A DNA stretch of 64,000 nucleotides from Sarcocystis neurona (lineage: Eukaryota > Apicomplexa > Conoidasida > Eucoccidiorida > Sarcocystidae). Each line of letters begins with the position of its first letter. The first letter of the stretch is position 1. Location: contig KL647289.1 in the NCBI GenBank assembly GCA_000727475.1, positions 223,700 to 287,699 of the forward strand. Reading direction: 5' to 3'. Below the pieces are notes generated by a model. The model worked only from the letters and a program-made list of their open reading frames with translations, was not told the origin of the DNA and did no database searches. The position numbers were made by a program, and so were the translations under genes. This document shows positions 45,755 through 57,400 of this stretch, in pieces.

Positions 45755-47232
45755 AGTTGCTCGTTATTGGGCCACACTGTCTTCGCAAAACAGCGCCGAC
45801 CAGACACATCCCCCATCTCATCTAATTATACGCATTGTTATTTGGTGACCTTGCTCACCACACGTCGGCCCCAATACCAATTTTCTCATTCACTCTAATC
45901 ACGTGTCTACCAATGACGAAAAAATGCGTAACTCTCCTTCTAATCAACGTGTCTCCATGTGTGGTATTCCTCAGGTATTGCTCCGGTACAGGCGAGCAAA
46001 AACGCAATCTAAATCAGTTTATGCTGCTTTGAGTACTGTGGTGTAGGGGAAGGCTGGCTCGCATCTACACACGTACCCGAGTCTGTTCTCATGGTCAAGG
46101 GACGGGCAATAAAGGGTGAGCCGGCGCACCAACCCACCTTACTGTGCGAAGGCCACTCAGGAGAAGCTCGGTGTTTTCTACACGAGTACAAAAACGCAGA
46201 AAACAACGCACCTATCCGCGTGTGCAGCAGAGGCGCCAAACTACTACATATACTTAAATACGAAACCGGTGGGCGCTCTGATTCTACTGTTTAGTCGTTA
46301 TGCATATTGCTCTGCACAGTTAGTGAACCTGCTCTTGTATATTGTTTATGTTACATGTGGATCTGGAGCTCCGGACGTAGTGGATTTTCCTCCAATTTGA
46401 TATTTGGATGCAAGCACACGGCTGTTCTATCCCCAAGTAGTACAGACGCTACACATAAACAACAAAAATACACACGAACGTAAATTCCGACCCCTTCAGG
46501 GTCTTTGCGCGGAAGACAGTCTGCTGAAAAAAGCTGCGGGAGTGGCAAGAGTTGGTGATGCAGCCACGGAGTAAGGAAAAGAATATGCTTATCCTCTCTA
46601 TATAAAAGAGTTACAAGTGCAAGAATGCACCAGATGCGATGCGAACCCGGCGTGTACCTTCTTTATCTTGGTACCGTTCATTTTACTCATGCTGTTCGTA
46701 CTTCGGCGAAGGGATAAGTCATGTGTAGAATGCAGCGAGCGAAGAACAGACGGCGGGGAATGTGCGCGTTTCTGAAGCATATTATTGCACAGGCAAGTAA
46801 TACGTACATACGTTTTTGACCAGGCCGTTACACGGACCTACAGTTCTTGTACAAAAAAGGTAGTCACACACATGTGTGGGCAGACGCATAGAGATCGAAT
46901 CGGCATTAGATCCGAGCGTATCTACATACACGTGTCCCTTCTTGTAGATGTCAACACATAGACTAAACGAAGTACGTGGTCTATGCAGACACGCAGCTTT
47001 GGATGAACATAGATATTCAGGTTTACGTGTGCGTGCTTCACTGTAGAAACACACAACTTTACACACACATACACAAATATGTGCGTACATATATATACAT
47101 ATATATACGACCGCCTTACCCTATCTGGTGGAACCGACACAGGTACTCCCGTGGCTCCAGGACTTGCAGATGGCTGGATCATGGCCACGCGCAGAAGAGT
47201 AACGGTACGTCAACGCTTGTATAAGTGAGAAG
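45755..47232. other. Possible introns or intergenic sequence
   Basis: A plus-strand exon-like frame near 45974-46031 follows TATTCCTCAG, and another candidate exon at about 47142-47202 (ending ACG|GTACGT) lies between splice-like signals. Neither can be tied to neighbours with confidence. A short TA run occurs near 47.08-47.11 kb. Confidence 0.35.
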
Positions 47233-47553
47233 ATGCTGGTGCTTTTCACGCCACTCATCGGTGTTGAACTCTGTCTCTTCATCTGTCTCGTCGCAAAAAA
47301 AAAATCTTCGCAGCCATTCGGATCAGAGGTAAACCTTGAGAAAACGTGCAGGGTAATGAATGAGGTGGATGACCCGTCCTCCATAGTCGGCCCTACTGCC
47401 GGCGCCGGGTGCTACACCTGTGGCTGCGATCCACGCACGCTACGGCGCTGTCACCCAAGACGACTACTACAAAAATCTCCCTGCAGGGAGTATTGTGCGT
47501 CCCCAGAGAATTATTTGACTAAGCAGTACGCGACAAATTCATCAGACAGTTGA
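47233..47553 (+). CDS. Membrane-anchor and Cys-rich tail, probable last exon
   Basis: The frame starts with a strongly hydrophobic segment (MLVLFTPLIGVELCLFICLVA), then a basic KKKSS stop-transfer stretch, then a ~75-residue tail with eight Cys (CYTCGCDPRTLRRC and others). This order fits the TM and cytoplasmic tail of a type I membrane protein and may complete the secreted gene that begins at 44958. A run of ten A's codes the Lys stretch, so a sequencing frameshift here would matter. It could also be a separate small protein starting at this ATG. Confidence 0.45.
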   Translation: MLVLFTPLIGVELCLFICLVAKKKSSQPFGSEVNLEKTCRVMNEVDDPSSIVGPTAGAGCYTCGCDPRTLRRCHPRRLLQKSPCREYCASPENYLTKQYATNSSDS

Positions 47554-47967
47554 GGTACGGCATTATATGAACGTGCGTGTCTCCTAGTGCAGGTACACCC
47601 GAACTTGTAGGTGTACGTTGAGACGGTTACCACGGACGCCTGCTGAGCGCAACGAATATGCGGAGTCCACTTGCGTCCCGGGTCCACTAAAAAAGAGTAC
47701 AAACGTACAAACCACCTGAAAACACGCTAATACATGGGCGCCAGGAGGTCTGAGTTTCCGTATACGCATGTGTGTGTGGATCTATACAGCTACACACCTA
47801 TGTTGTCTACTTCCTTCAATTATCTACCACGTCTGCATACAGCGTTCTCTAGACGTGTCGTGCCTTAGTGTCCCGGCTGTATACCACCTGCAGTAATGCA
47901 GCACACGAAAGAGTGCTCCTGCCGCTCAACAGCTTGCACGAGATACACTAATCGAATGAGTCCGTAG
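47554..47967. other. Convergent gap
   Basis: About 410 bp between the plus-strand Cys-rich exon and the uS9 stop. No gene or repeat is seen; it probably holds both 3' UTRs. Confidence 0.5.
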
Positions 47968-50627
47968 TTAGCGCTTGCTGTACTGTTCGCGTTTCCTTGC
48001 TTTGCGAAGGCCAAACTTTTTCCTTTCCACACGTCTGGCGTCTACAGTAAGGAAGCCAGCACGTCTTAACGGCAGCCGCTGCTCTGGATTTTGACGCACT
48101 ATTTCCCGCGCAACCGCCAGCATTATCGCCCCCGATTGACCTCCGAGACCGCCGCCGTGGACCTGGAGACATAATTTTGAGATGCTGCTGCGAAAAATGC
48201 ATCAGTGACACGCGTGAGGTAACCGCGCACCACGCCACAAAAATTACTCTGTCGTACAGCCGGGAAATGCAAGGAAAGATATATTACCTTTACGACAAAA
48301 GATTTGGCCTTACAAAGCAAACAAATTTATAAATCAATGTTCACTCGGGGCCTTCTAGGAGAGCAGAAGGCTAAATCAGACATTGTCTACGCGTGTACAC
48401 CCGAGAGAACCTAAACCACCGTTTGACGGGACACAAATGAGAAATTAGCAGCGCGGCTAGTTCATTTTCGCAACACACGGAAACGTAAAGAACGCAGTCA
48501 CCTGGCAGAAAAGATACGCGAGAAATTCACCTGTTGTGTATTAAATTGAGTAGCTACATGGCAAGGGAATTATTGGCCTGGAGCTCTACCAGCTGGTGGC
48601 CAGCGTGTGTGTCAGTACACCTCAGTATCAATGGAAACATCATCATCCACGGCTTCAACGATGTCGTTTGAACGGCCTATGTACAGTACCTAGCAAAAAT
48701 CCTGTCTAACAAGGGCGCTCCTGTCCATTTACTTCTGGATCTGACGGCACACACAAACCTGCGAAGGAAGAGTAACGCCAGGATGGGTCAATGTGACCTA
48801 TGCGATGCATGTCTAATCTTTCGACCGGCGGCCAGTAGGCTTGATCGAGTTTAGCTAGAGCGTCACGTGCATGTGGTTTCAGAGAGGGACCCCCTTGCCG
48901 TAGTAATCTTCACAAGGAGGTGGCGCTTCCAAATACAAGCAGGACCCTTCAAGACGGCGTAGAAGTTGACTGACGTAGTTGGTGCACACTGGTCTTTTTA
49001 AAGTAACGCTCGCTTACCTCAGCGATGACGTCGTACTTTCGGTGGATGTTTAACTCCATCAGCGGCGCAATGCAATTGTGAATCCACCAGGGGTTATCTT
49101 GAAGGTACTGGCCGCCATCGCGTCCGTTAATCGACAGTCGACCGCAGCCTTCGATTAGGCGAACACGCGAGTACGAGCTACAAGCGAAGTCGCACACAGT
49201 CGACATTGAGTTACGGGGGCTGGGTGCGCATATATACACGTATGCGTACGCGTACGTATTCACGGCTCTGCAATTAGATATTTGACCTCCTCAGATGTCA
49301 CTACTCGCAGTGGTGGATACACGCTTTATGTCGAAATTTTCGATAAACTTCTTGCACACTGTCATTATAGCACGTCAACTAACGCCGACGTATACATGTG
49401 TGCCCAATCACTTGAATGTACATGTACAGATTCCTCTGCTGGCCGTGCGAACACATTGTCAAGCTTCAGGGACGAGTAATTTCCAATCCACCTCGAAGCG
49501 TTAGCAAAAAGTCTCCACCACTTTTTTTCAAGACCTCAATGTGTCAGACAGGCTGACCGTGAGTTGTGTGTGCACGTTCCTTTAGGAAACATGGAAGAAA
49601 TTAGCTACGGCTCCTTGACCTTCGCAATTTCGCTATCAGTGAAAACACGAGCAGCCATTTGCGTTGAGCCTTTCAGTACACACAAATGCATGTGGGCGTT
49701 AACGTAGCTGCGACAAATTATATATCTCATACGTACGTGGCCGTTCCAACAACACATCTTTACACAGGTATGTACGTACGCATTTACCTCTGTACATTCA
49801 GACTCAGTTTTGCTGCTTTTCACCCTCACATCAAGCACCAGACATGGCGTTTTTGTGACATTTACGGCAAGTGTTCCTCTTGATTTTTTCCTCGTAATCC
49901 TCTATCGCGTCCGGTGACAACTCATCGTTCCCTCGCTTAACAACCTCCTCTTGCATTTCGGAACACACTTTTGCTTTCTACCTTCACACGTTTCTCGTTC
50001 TTGCTCAGACGCGTAAAAGGCCTACCTTTTCCTTGTTCCCCACGAATAGTCTCGGGTTTTGTTTGCTCGACCAGGTGTGTCCGCTGCTTCCTGCTTCGTA
50101 GAAGGATCCGCTTCGTGTAGTTCTCTCGCTGTCCACTCACCTGCCTTCTCTTGTAACGGCAAAGCGGAAAGAACAGTCGCCCGCTTGCGCCTCCAGACAG
50201 GGGCGATTTCTGTGGAGAACCATTCAAGCGAACCCGCGTACAACCCTCGCTCTGTATTTACACACGCGGCACAGCTAGGAAAAGACGGGGTTGTTAAGTA
50301 GCTTAAATGCCTCTGTTTTACATTTGCGAAAGAAACTTCCGCAGGTCCCATACAGGCACGCCTTGTGGCCGCACCAGCAGCAGATGCAGCAGTAGTGAAA
50401 CCAGCAGCGCTTCCGGCACACACTGCAGCAGCTGCAGTAGCCGTTCGTGCTGCACTCGTGGCCTGCCACGGAGATACAATAAATGTGAACGCAGCTGCCT
50501 GGGTGATGACAGTTCGTTCCTTTCCGATGAGGAACGGCAAAGACGCAAGAGAAAGTCTGAGCAGGGGAAAGATTGTATAATTAAGCCTGCTTCGCCTGAG
50601 TGTTTTTAAGCTGCTCGCTTCTTCCAT
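47968..50627 (-). CDS. rps9: Organellar ribosomal protein uS9 (bacterial type), likely apicoplast-targeted
   Basis: Three exons: 50627-50026 (phase 2 end, AAAAG|GTAGGC), 49177-49018 (GAG|GTAAGC) and 48162-47968 (stop). Together they give 318 residues. The uS9 domain is complete. [20 protein letters not shown] crosses the first splice, then [34 protein letters not shown] across the second splice, [20 protein letters not shown], and the terminal QYSKR of bacterial and organellar uS9. A ~185-residue N-terminal extension precedes it, with a hydrophobic stretch ([14 protein letters not shown]) and a Ser/Thr/Ala-rich segment, resembling an apicomplexan bipartite apicoplast leader. Nuclear-encoded, apicoplast-targeted S9 is well established in Toxoplasma. 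A mitochondrial location is the alternative. uS9 sits in the small-subunit head, with its tail reaching toward the P site. Confidence 0.92.
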
Positions 50628-53600
50628 CTCCGCAAAATCAGTTCGTTCCTCATGGCTCCCAACAAAAGTGGAGAAAGATGTACGTTAATGTCTTTGGCTA
50701 TCTGCGGAGGTGTAAACAAGCTCATAGGGGATGCGGTATACCTTTATATGTATATGTTAACATATGCGTGTATTTCTACGTGTGTGTGTGTGTGTTTCTC
50801 TCTCTGTGTGTCTATGTGGAGACACGTTCGCAGAACATAAACACATGTGTACATAAGTATACGTTAGTGTACACGTAGGTGCCTCTCTCTTTGTATGCTT
50901 CGCCTAAGGTCTAACTCCTGTAAATGCGGAATATTTTCCTCTCAAACGTAAACATATGCACACACGTATGCCAGTATGTGTATGCAAGCGTCTCTCTCAG
51001 TGCGTAGTCGAAGGCTCGTGAATAGAATATCCTACTGTACACCCGGCAGTAATCACCGTCTTCTGGGAAAAAAAAACATCGTGCGCAGCGGAAGTGACTC
51101 GACTGGCGCAGCTTAAAAGTCTCCTACTTTTTTCATATGTGCACGAAGCTTTTCTATGCATATCACCTTCGGACCAGCACGTGTCCCCACACACACGCGA
51201 CAAATACACGGTGTGTATGACAAGAAGAGAATCCTCTACGCGCTCTTAAACCTACAAGACCTTCACAAATTCGAATACATACATCTTTGGCTATTTACGA
51301 ATGTACACATCTACGTCCGTACGAAGATTTATCGGAGTAGTAGATAAACCCGTGTATCAACGAGGGGTGGAAGAAAATATTTACGGTGCCCCTCCCTCGT
51401 ATTGAATCTGTCAGTAAATCATCCACCCCGTATACCGCTATGTTGCCTGTCTCAGTATTCTTTCTTAGCACTGTGTTATTCTGGCGAATTACGGACATCG
51501 GGGGAAACTGCCATCAGTGCCACACTTACATATTTACACACGCAAATGTAGACGTACACATAGACAAAAAGGTATATATACACTTGTCCAGCGTATAGAA
51601 TTGCAAGTCCACGCCAGCACTTGCATGCGCGAGTTCCTTATGCAGTTCTGTATCTTTCTCCGCAAGGAAGCCGACCGCATGTAAACAGACAGAAGCAACT
51701 CTCTGCTTCTGCGCGCAAGGAAGCCGAGCACCCAGGTATGCACAAATGGCGTTCCCATATGTGCACCTCTACGCGTATATCTCTATGCGTGCGAATAAGG
51801 TTTTTCTGCATTTCTTGCTTTTTCATATAAAGTTTGTCTCATCACTCCTAGTCAGACGCCGGCCAAACACACCTCCACACACACGAGGATGCATATATAT
51901 ATATATATATATGTATACGTCCGAGTGATACATACGTTTCAACACACACACGCAGATATATGCAGTTAGGTAAACTCTCACATAGGCTTCTAAATATCAC
52001 GGCTTTCTTCACGTGTTTTCCTTGAGGGCGCAGGAGTAATAAATATTGCGTTACAGGCAAAACCGTCGGGAGTCATTTTCGCCGAGTAAAGTCTCCGTCA
52101 CAGCTCGACATAAACGCTCCGGAGCAGCAGAACGAAGTGCTCCTTTCCAAAAAAAGAGGCTTTCGCTCTACAGTAAGTAATTCGAACGCAAGAAGCCAAA
52201 CCTCTTTCCTGCACGTCACTTTGCTATGCCCGCGCACGAGCCATCGAGCGTGCAGAGTTTCTGCTCCCGTTCTCCGAATGGAGATACTGGGAGTTCTTCG
52301 AGAAATAAATCACACACACATACACAGGTGGATAAGTTTACGCTTGTACACACGTGTATGTGCGTATGGAAAATTGTGTTCCACCCACCAACAGAGGGGG
52401 CTGCAGAAAAACTTCCCTTATTCGGTAAATACATACCTCGCCTTTGGTAGATGCGATCCGCATCTTTTGTTCGCACACACGCAAAGAGGATTGGAAAAAA
52501 AGCCATAACGGTTAATTGCCTTCGACTAACTCTTTTCTTCTGCGCCGTGCATGCGGCATATGAAGTGTGCCTGTGTCTCTTCTCTCTGCTGCGTGTCTAG
52601 ATTTTCCCGCTGGTGTTCCCGTGGAAGATGTGTAACAACGCTGCCGTTTTTTACCACTTCCTCTTCTTTGTTCGTCCCTTTCTCTTCCACTTTCTTGTTC
52701 TGTCCCCCTTTTTCTCCCCCATTTTCGCCTCCTTCTCTCCGAGAGGCGCTTTTCATCCCCTTGCAAGGTACCCATGTCTTTCTTGTAGTAGGCGTGTGTC
52801 TGTGGGCAGAGGCGTCCGACACACACGCCCGTCGTTAGCCTTCCCACACATACGTCTATCCTTGTGTGTGCGGCACTTTTTGCCGGATATCTATGAAACA
52901 TAGGGATAGCAAACGTTGTAGGTTAGTTTGCGGATCTGTGTACATCCGATATTTGTCGGAGAGAGTCCGTCCGCGTTTGCCTCCGCAAAACCTCCAAAAA
53001 GTCACTTGTGTGTGTGTGTGCGGCCGCAAGCACGTGGAGGAACCTGCAGAGACTACGTAATAGACAGCTTTCTTTCTCCGTTTCTTTTGTCTTTCTGCTG
53101 CTCCGCTCGCAGAGTTCTCCGTGGCTTCCACGTTTCCATTCTGCGGCGCCCACACGCGCCCGCACTACTGCGTGTCTCGTCCTCTTCTGCATCTGCTCGA
53201 CGAAGGGGTCATAGGCTTGCACCTCGTTGCAGTTCACCGAGTTTCTATCCTTCTCTTCACAGAAATATACGCCTTCGTGGGTCTGTGTATCTCGTTCGTC
53301 GATAACCGGCTTTCCTCACGCAAGGCCCCGCTCTAGATCTTCTCCTCCCACGTACACATTTGCATGTATGAAATATGGGCGTATGCACGGATCTGTTTAC
53401 GTATGTATGTATATATGTACGTCTGGACGTTTATATATGTATATATGTATGCTTATGTGTATAGCTGGACGTACGTATCCATGTGAGTGTGTGTATGTCC
53501 CTACGTATGTTCATATATACCTACGTAGGTATTCATTCCTGTATACACATGTACACCAACATATATGTATGAGGCAGCAGTGCTGCACATGAGTTCTCCA

Positions 53601-54401
53601 TGTGTGTGTGTGTGTGTGCGTATAAATGTATCTGTGTAGCTATTTATGTCTATGTGTGGATGTCTATGTGCGTCTATGTGTGTATGAATGTACGTACATA
53701 CGTATGTATGTATGTAGGTACATATCTGTGTATGTATATGTATGGATGTATGTATGTATAGAAGCATATATGTAGGTATGTCCAGATACACCTGGAGATC
53801 ATTACAAGGAAATGTGTGAGGTATCAGCGCTGCACACAAATTTTGTTTCTCTGTCTCTCTCTCTATATATGTATATGAATGTATGTATGTATGGATGTAT
53901 ATATGTATGAATATCTATGTGTATGTATGCATACATGTATCGCTGTATATATATATATGTATGTGTATATATGTACATATGCACGTGTATATATGTATAT
54001 GTGTAAGTGTACATATGTGTATATGTATGTGGGTATGTGGGTATATATGTATGGATGCGTATATATGTACACACATGTGTATATATGTGTACAGCAGTCT
54101 ATAAATGAGAGAGGCGTGTGTTGTACATCAATTCTCTGCAGCGTCCAATTTGTTTAAGCGCTGTCACATGCAGTTGTTGGACATCTTCCATTTTCATCTG
54201 CATTTCTTGTGGCTCTTCTCCCTTCACGGGGAGAAGCGTCCTCGGTTTGTTTTCTCTTGGCTTCGCTTCCATCTTAGAGACAGCAGCATCGCACCCTCCG
54301 CTCTTGCGGAAGGCGAGGATGCCGTCGCGGGCAGCAGCAGAGACAGCAGAGAAGTCAACAGAAAATATTTCTTCGTAGCGAACCGCTGACTGCTGCTGCT
54401 G
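50628..54401. other. Divergent intergenic region between uS9 and the MutS gene
   Basis: 3.8 kb head-to-head spacer. It contains a TG run near 50.78 kb, a TA run at 51.89 kb, pyrimidine-rich sequence at 52.6-52.75 kb and a long TATG microsatellite block at 53.39-54.10 kb. Several acceptor-like sites (for example GAATTCTCTGCAG... context near 54.14 kb) could mark 5' UTR exons of the MutS gene, but no coding exon is supported. Confidence 0.45.
53390..54140. repeat. TATG microsatellite with a higher-order repeated anchor
   Basis: Long TATG/TATA runs are interrupted by three related non-microsatellite anchors: GAGGCAGCAGTGCTGCACATG near 53571, GAGGTATCAGCGCTGCACACA near 53818, and a more diverged GAGAGAGGCGTGTGTTGTACA near 54107. 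Spacing is about 247 and 290 bp. Confidence 0.65.
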
Positions 54402-54419
54402 TTGTTGCTGCAGTATGGC

Positions 54420-57400
54420 AGCACGAGCCTCTGCGCCCGTCGGCGTTTGCTGCTGCTGTTTCTTCCTCTGCTGCTTCCTCCGCTGCTACAGCTTCCTGTC
54501 CGGCTACTGCCTCTTCCTCTGCTGCAGCTGCTGCTCCTTCTTTTGCAGCTGCTGCTGCTTCTTCGTCTGTTGCTGCTCCTTTTTCCTCCGCTGCTGCTGC
54601 TATGTCCCTCCTGGCACCGCGCGGCACTTGTGCTGCAACGCTGGTGCTGCTGCTGTTGCTGCTGCTACACCATGGGAGAAGGACGGCAGGCAGCTAGTGT
54701 TCGCTTTGCGTGTCTCTCCTCATATGTATGCTGTCTCGTCTTTCTGTTCCTCCACCTTCCCTCTCATATCTCTTGCTTAGTTTTCCCCTGCTACTCTCCC
54801 ACTTCTTCTCAGCAGAAACGTCTACCCCACACTCTCCCTTCCTATCTCCCCTGCGGCTCCTGTCTCTTCTGCTGCTGCTCTCTCGTCGGCTTCGCATGCG
54901 TCTGCTTCTGTCACCCAGCAGGCGCCAAGCCTTCCCCAACAGCGGCGGCTCTCCTGCAAAGCGCCTGCTGCAACAGGCAGCTTCTTTCCTTCCCTCGTTC
55001 CTGCTGCATTTCTGCTAAATATTGTTGGCCTCACTCTTTCGAGTATCTCTGCTGCAGCAGCAGCAACAACAGCAAAAGCGAAGGTCCTTGTCCCTTCCGG
55101 CGGCACACTGCCGCGCAGTCCGCCCTCCTCCCCTGCAGCATCAACAACAGCGGAAGCAGCAGCAGCACCAGCCGTAGCAGCAGCACCGGTCTTAGCAGCA
55201 GGGTCAGCAGCAGCAGGGTCAGCAGCAGCGGGGTCAGCAGCAGCAGGGTCAGCAGCAGCAGGGTCAGCAGCAGCAGGGTCAGCAGCAGCAGGGTCAGCAG
55301 CAGCAGGGTCAGCAGCAGCAGGGTCAGCAGCAGCAGGGTCAGCAGCAGCAGGATCAGCAGCAGCAGGATCAGCAGCAGCAGGATCGGCAGCAGCAGAACC
55401 AGCAGCGACAGCAGCGTTCTCCCTCGCAGGAGCCGCAGTGGGACGTCCAGCGGCCGCAGCAGCTTCTTCCCCAGCAGCAGCAGCAGGACCACCAGCAGGA
55501 GCAGCACACTGCGCGGCAGCAGCAGCACACTGCACCGCGGCAGCAGCAGCAGCAATCCACTGCCGCGCGGCCGCAGCAGCAGCCCATTGCCCAACGGGAG
55601 CAGCAGCACCAGGGCCAGCAAGTGCAGCCGCAGCCGTTTCCCCGGCGACGGGAACAGCAGGGGGACGAGGTGCAGTGGCAGCAGCAGCAGCAGCTGGACT
55701 GACAGCAAGAGCAGCCCCTTCCTGCCCTCCCCCCCTTGCAGCAGCAGGACCAGCAGCAGCAGTAGGACCGGCAGCAGCAGCAGTCACGTGTGCTGGAGCA
55801 CTCCCAGCGGCAGAGTTACTGCAGCGTGGGGTCTCCTCGCTGTTGTCTCTCTCTCGAGTATCGGGAGATTTGGCCTCCCCTTTTGCATCCTTCAAAGAGA
55901 GAAGAAGTGTTTGTCGGGCGCTGTTGCTGCTCATTTTTCGGCGGCTGCAGCTAAACCGTTTTGCCTTGCAGTCGCCAAAGAAGATCCAGCAGAAGTCTCG
56001 ACCGCGGGGGTCGCCGCAGAAAAATTGCCAGCAGCAACTGCACCATCACCGCCAGCAGCAGCACCAGCGCCAGCAGCACCAGCAGCAGCACCAGCGGCAG
56101 CAGCAGCAGCAGCACTGCCACCAGCAGCAGCAGCACTGCCACCAGCAACAGCAACAGCAGCACCACCAGCAGTAGCAGCACCACCAGCGGTAGCAGCAGC
56201 AGCGGCATCGTTAGAACTGACACTTGCTCGAGGAGCAGTCCCAGCAGCAGCAGGAGTAGCACGAATTTTTGTGCGTCCTGACATGCTGCCTTTTTTTGGT
56301 CAACGTTGTCGCTTGAAGAATTTGCGTCGCCTTCGTCCAAGCGCTGAAGCAGCGGCAGCAGCAGCAGCCCTTTCGTCTTGCAGCAGCAGCTGCTGTTTCT
56401 ACCTACGTGAGGGTGCACCTGCCGCTCCTCGTCTCGACGGCTGCTGCTCCTGCTGCTCGTGGGGTCCCGCACCTGCAACAGCGGTGCTGTTTAGCAGCCC
56501 AACCGCCAGCAGCAGCGTTTGGAGACAGAGATGCGATAGTCGGTGCTGCTCACGTCTCGCCTGCTGCGCCGCGCCGGCTGCTGCTTGTGTCCCTGCATCA
56601 CCTCCAGTGCCACAGAGACAAGAGAAGAGACAAACGTTGCACTTCCTTTCCTCCCTGCAGCAACAGCAGCTACCTGCTGCCTCTTCATCGAAAAAGCAGC
56701 GCGAGCAGCAGGCGCAGAAGTCTGCTGCTGCTTCGCGCTCTTGCTGCTCCTGGCTCTCTGCAGGTGCAGCAGCAAGCGCCGCCCTCACTGCCGGTGCTGC
56801 GGACACCAGCAGAGCCCCGGACAAAAGACGACGCTCACCCGACAATCCCTTTTTCCTCGACTTCTCCTCGTCCGGTTTTGCTGCTGTTGCTGTTGCTGCA
56901 CCTGCTGCTGCAGACACTCCCTCGAAAGCCAGAATGAGTGCCCGCGTGCACCACATGCAGCGACACCAGCTGCGCAGTGACGAACAGCAGCAGCAGCAAC
57001 CGAAAGGGCAGCAACGGCACTTGCAACTGCAGTGGCAGCTGGAGAAGCAGAAGCAGTTGCACCAGCAGGGGCAGTTGCAGCTGCAGCGGGAGTCCCACCA
57101 GCAGCAAGTGGAACTGCAGCACCAAGAGCAGTCGGAGCGTCAGGACCGCGGCATTTCATGTGAGACAGCGGGGCGCACAAAACAGCAACAGCGGCAGCGC
57201 ATGCAACGCATGCAGTCGGCAGGACAGCAGCACGTGGACACGGTGCGGCCGAACCTTCTGCAGCACCAGCACCGTCCCTCGCAGCAGCAGACGCAAGGAG
57301 GGAAGCAGCCGCAGCACCAAAATCGCTTTCCTCTCTTTTTGCTTCTTCAGCACCAGGAGCCGACGCGCTCTCTTCTTCTTCGGCGACAGCACCAACAGAC

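Noticed and set aside
47948..48238. 96-codon basic minus-strand frame
   Set aside because: Wrong frame over the last uS9 exon; the correct frame gives the conserved GGGLGGQ and SKR ends.
52551..52903. Phe/Ser/Cys-rich frames on the plus strand
   Set aside because: Pyrimidine tract translation; no start context or family similarity.
54822..55934. 370-codon minus-strand frame of Ala/Pro/Asp repeats
   Set aside because: Antisense shadow of the CAG island; CAG repeats are stop-free in most frames on both strands, and the plus frame is supported by splicing into MutS.
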